Below, piece by piece: positions 60,038 to 64,000 of a stretch of DNA of 64,000 nucleotides; position 1 is the stretch's first letter; the number at the start of each line of letters is the position of its first letter. The DNA comes from Streptomyces bacillaris (GTDB lineage: Bacteria > Actinomycetota > Actinomycetes > Streptomycetales > Streptomycetaceae). The notes beneath the pieces were generated by a model that worked only from the letters and a program-made list of their open reading frames with translations, was not told the DNA's origin and made no database searches. The stretch spans positions 1,922,001 through 1,986,000 of the forward strand of contig NZ_CP029378.1 in the NCBI RefSeq assembly GCF_003268675.1. Direction: 5' to 3'. The position numbers and the translations under genes were made by a program.

Positions 60038-62500
60038 TCAGCCGAGGGCCTTCTCGACCTCCCGGGCGACCTCGGCGGCCCGGAGTTCCGGCAGGGGGTC
60101 GCCGTCGGTGCCGGTGACGTAGAAGGCGTCGACGGCGTTGGCGCCGAGGGTGGAGACATGGGCGCTGCGCACCCGTACGGCGCTGGATTCCAGGGCGTTG
60201 CCGATCCGGTGCAGCAGTCCCGGGGCGTCCTGGGCGCGGACCTCGATGACGGTGGCCCGGCGGGAGCCCGCCGCCGCGACGGTCACCCGGGGCGGCGGGG
60301 CCTTCACCCCGCGCCTGCGCGGGTAGGCGGCCTCCCGCTCCGCGAGCCGGGCGCGGATGTCCAGCGAGCCGTCCAGGGCGCGTACGAGGTCGGCGCGGAG
60401 CCGGGCGGCCTGCGGGAGGGACCCGTACTCGGCCGCCACCCGCCAGCTGAGCAGCAGCAGGTCCGCGCTCTCCCCCACCTCGTTGGGCAGCTCCACCGCC
60501 CGCAGGTCGGCGGCGCGCACGGTGAGCCGGTGCAGGGCGAGGACCCCGGCGGCGGCGGGCAGCACGCCGGGCCGGTCGGGCAGGGCGATGAGCAGTTCGA
60601 CGCCGACGGGCTCCACCTCGCCGTCCCCGGCGGGCTCCTCGGGCCGGGTGTGCAGGGTGAGGACGGGTTCGCCGGTGCGCAGGGCCTCGACGGCGAGGCG
60701 TTCGTGCTCGGCGCTGGGCGCTTCCTCCTCCGTCTCCTCGGGGGCCTCCCCCGCGAGGACGGCGGCGACGCGTTTGACCAGGTCGGCCACGAGGGAGGCC
60801 CGCCAGGCGGACCAGGCGGCGGGTCCGGTGGCGAGCGCGTCGGCCTCGGTGAGGGCGTGCAGCAGCTCCAGGGTGGAGGCGCTGGAGACGGCCTCGGCCA
60901 CCGACCGCACGGTGGCGGGGTCGTCCAGGTCGCGCCGGGTGGCGGTCTCGACGAGCAGGAGATGGTGGCGTACGAGGGTGGCGATGACGCCCACGTCGTG
61001 CTGGTCGAAGCCGATCCGGGTGGCCATGTCCCGGGCGATGACCTCACCGGCCACCGAGTGGTCGCCGGGCCAGCCCTTGCCGATGTCGTGGAGGAGGGCG
61101 GCGACCAGCAGGAGGTCGGGGCGGTGGACGCGGCGGGTGAGGGAGGCGGCCCGGACGGCGGTCTCCACCAGGTGCCGGTCGACGGTCCAGGTGTGGACAG
61201 GGTTGCGCTGGGGGCGGCAGTGGACGCGTTCCCAGTCGGGCAGCAGCCGGGTGATGATCCCTTCCGCTTCGAGCGCCTCCCAGACGCCGACGGTGGCCTC
61301 TCCCGCGCCGAGCAGGGTGACCAGCTCCTCGCGGGCCTCCGGCGGCCAGGGGACCGGCAGCGGGCGGACGGTGGTGGCGAGATGGCGTACGAGGTGGCGG
61401 GAGAGCGGCAGCCCGGCCTCGGCGGCGGCCGCGGCGGCGCGCAGGGTGAGGACGGGGTCGCGGTCGGGGCGGGCGGCCCGGGCGAGGACCACCTCGCCGT
61501 CCGCCTCCACCACGCCGTCCGCGAGCGGAGCGCGCTCCGGCGCGGACTTGGAGCCGCCGAGGGAGCCGCTGAGCATGGCGCGGAGCCGGGGCCGGACCGA
61601 GCGGGCGCGCAGCACCCGGTTGACCTCGCGCCAGGTGACGTCGGTGGCGTACGAGACCGTGCGCGCGGCCTCGTACACCTGGCGCAGCAGGGCGTCGGCG
61701 TCGAGCAGCCCGAGCGCCTCGGCCACCTGGTCCTGTTCCTGGAGGGCGAGGCGGTCGGTGGCGCGGCCGGTGGTGAGGTGGAGGGCGTCGCGGGTGTCGA
61801 GGAGGGTGCGGCGGGCCCGGTCGAGCCCTTCGCGCGGGGCGTCCGCGACCCAGGAGGCGGCGACGGCGCGCAGGGCGGTGGCGTCGCGGAGACCGCCGCG
61901 GGCCTCCTTGAGGTCGGGTTCCAGGAGGAACTGCAGCTCGCCCGTCCGCTCGGCCCGCTCCTGGCACAGCTCGTGGAGGGCGGGGAGGCGTTTGGGGGCC
62001 TGGTTGCGCCAGTCCGCGAGGATCGCGGTGCGCAGGGAGGCGACGAGCCCGAGGTCCCCGGCGACGGGCCGGGCGTCCAGCAGCCCGAGCTGCACCTTGA
62101 GGTCCTCGCCGGCCGTCCTCCGGGCCTCGCCGGGGGTGCGTACGGAGTGGTCGAGGGCGAGGCCCAGGTCCCAGACCGGGTACCAGACGGCGTCCGCGAG
62201 GGCGGCGACGGCGGCCGCGTCGGCGCTGCCGTCGTGGAGCAGGAGCAGGTCGAGGTCGCTGCGCGGGGAGAGTTCGCCGCGGCCGTAGCCCCCGACGGCG
62301 ACGAGGGCGGCCCCGCGCACCCCGGCGCGGGTCGCGGCCGCTGTGAACAGGCCGGTGAGCCAGTCGTCGGTGAGCCGGGCGAGGGCCGCACGGCGCGGCG
62401 GCCCGGACCGCGCCTCCTGCTGGAGGAGGCGCAGCCGGGCCGCCGCGTAGCCGCTGGGTCCCGAGTCTTCGCTGTCGGTGATCGCTTCGGTGCTCGTCAC
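60038..62500 (-). CDS. glnD: PII adenylyltransferase/uridylyltransferase GlnD
   Basis: The 820-residue sensor has an N-terminal nucleotidyltransferase domain (VGGYGRGELSPRSDLDLLLLHDG, with catalytic Asp pair), an HD domain (LLVAALLHDIGKGWPGDHS) and two C-terminal ACT domains (including LIALPDRPGVLPAAAGVLAL). In Streptomyces it adenylylates GlnK in response to nitrogen status. It is third in the amtB-glnK-glnD operon, about 390 bases behind glnK. Confidence 0.94.
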   Translation of the reverse strand: MTSTEAITDSEDSGPSGYAAARLRLLQQEARSGPPRRAALARLTDDWLTGLFTAAATRAGVRGAALVAVGGYGRGELSPRSDLDLLLLHDGSADAAAVAALADAVWYPVWDLGLALDHSVRTPGEARRTAGEDLKVQLGLLDARPVAGDLGLVASLRTAILADWRNQAPKRLPALHELCQERAERTGELQFLLEPDLKEARGGLRDATALRAVAASWVADAPREGLDRARRTLLDTRDALHLTTGRATDRLALQEQDQVAEALGLLDADALLRQVYEAARTVSYATDVTWREVNRVLRARSVRPRLRAMLSGSLGGSKSAPERAPLADGVVEADGEVVLARAARPDRDPVLTLRAAAAAAEAGLPLSRHLVRHLATTVRPLPVPWPPEAREELVTLLGAGEATVGVWEALEAEGIITRLLPDWERVHCRPQRNPVHTWTVDRHLVETAVRAASLTRRVHRPDLLLVAALLHDIGKGWPGDHSVAGEVIARDMATRIGFDQHDVGVIATLVRHHLLLVETATRRDLDDPATVRSVAEAVSSASTLELLHALTEADALATGPAAWSAWRASLVADLVKRVAAVLAGEAPEETEEEAPSAEHERLAVEALRTGEPVLTLHTRPEEPAGDGEVEPVGVELLIALPDRPGVLPAAAGVLALHRLTVRAADLRAVELPNEVGESADLLLLSWRVAAEYGSLPQAARLRADLVRALDGSLDIRARLAEREAAYPRRRGVKAPPPRVTVAAAGSRRATVIEVRAQDAPGLLHRIGNALESSAVRVRSAHVSTLGANAVDAFYVTGTDGDPLPELRAAEVAREVEKALG

Positions 62501-62892
62501 CCAGGTGCCTTCCGTTTGGCGGGGCCTCGGTCAGGGGCGCCCGTCCGGTGTGCGGGGCCGTCGGTCGGGGGCGTGGGGCCGGGGGCCAGTGCCCTCGGCC
62601 GGGACGTCCGGCCAGGAGCCTGTCCCCTCGGCCCGGGGCCGTCGGGCCGGAGCCTTCGGCCGGATCAGCCGGGGCGTCCGGCCGGAGTACGTCCCGGCCA
62701 GGCACCCGGGGTCTTGGCCGGAGCGTCCGGCCGAGGCCGGAGCCCCTGGCCGGAGTATGCCCCGGCCAGGCGCCGGGAGCCGGGAGGCGCCGGGAGCCAG
62801 AGCCAGGCACCGGGAGGCGCCGGGAGCCCGGAGCCGGACCATGTCCGGCTCGTGGGCCCCGGCCCGGCTTCCGGCTCCGGCAAGCGCCTCCG
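62501..62892. repeat. GC-rich degenerate repeat region between glnK and glnD
   Basis: No gene is supported in these about 390 bases. It contains many copies of CCGGCCGGAG- and CTTCGGCCGG-like elements and two exact 19-bp copies, CCGGGAGGCGCCGGGAGCC at 62780-62798 and 62810-62828 (30-bp period). Extensive hairpin potential could influence transcription or stability of the amtB-glnK-glnD message, lowering glnD expression. Confidence 0.75.

Positions 62893-64000
<1,108 letters not shown>

Noticed and set aside
62501..62892. Possible CRISPR array between glnK and glnD
   Set aside because: Repeats are degenerate, variable in spacing and lack unique spacers of constant length; no cas genes are present.

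Overview
The window is a very GC-rich (well above 65% by eye) chromosomal core segment of a Streptomyces. The sporulation sigma factor whiG, four clustered type I signal peptidase genes, the DUF574 methyltransferase, Tat/lipobox solute-binding proteins and frequent GTG starts all support this. From memory, gene order matches the S. coelicolor SCO5679-to-SCO5583 interval read backwards; this was not searched. Apart from an IS5-type transposase remnant near the left edge there is no prophage, plasmid, CRISPR or integrated island.

Bases 1-9,500 hold a truncated membrane ORF, the transposase relic, an aldehyde dehydrogenase and its PucR-type neighbour, a large membrane-anchored P-loop ATPase, gabT and a PAP2 phosphatase. 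Bases 9,500-12,750 hold a small secreted peptidoglycan-binding protein and a GH18 chitinase with twin DasR-like operators. From 12,900 to 20,150 runs a minus-strand operon (aldehyde dehydrogenase, potD, potA, potB, potC, FAD amine oxidase). A second polyamine set follows at 25,200-30,050: an orphan PotD-like protein, a second aldehyde dehydrogenase, an Lrp/AsnC regulator and a class III aminotransferase. With gabT and the left-edge dehydrogenase, these genes outline a route from extracellular polyamines through GABA to succinate. Between the two sets lie NADAR, DUF4190, adenosine deaminase, glycerophosphodiesterase and DUF574 genes.

Bases 30,300-36,820 carry a divergent ABC ATPase/permease pair, an AHSA1 protein and a thiBPQ importer controlled by a TPP riboswitch. 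The rest is mostly housekeeping on the minus strand: rlmN, cdsA-frr, pyrH, tsf, rpsB; then an M23 protein, a TetR regulator and whiG; dprA-comM-yraN; DUF2469, NUDIX and sipZYXW; rplS, trmD-rimM, khpA-rpsP; ffh; and the nitrogen-signalling set glnD-glnK-amtB, with amtB running off the right edge.

I found no convincing previously undescribed system. The best leads are small: an uncharacterised 830-residue membrane ATPase, an ABC ATPase whose signature motif has decayed, an M23 protein lacking one catalytic histidine, a repeat-bearing tail on SipX that overlaps sipY, a 19-bp direct repeat upstream of rpsB, and an orphan PotD that may share a distant transporter.
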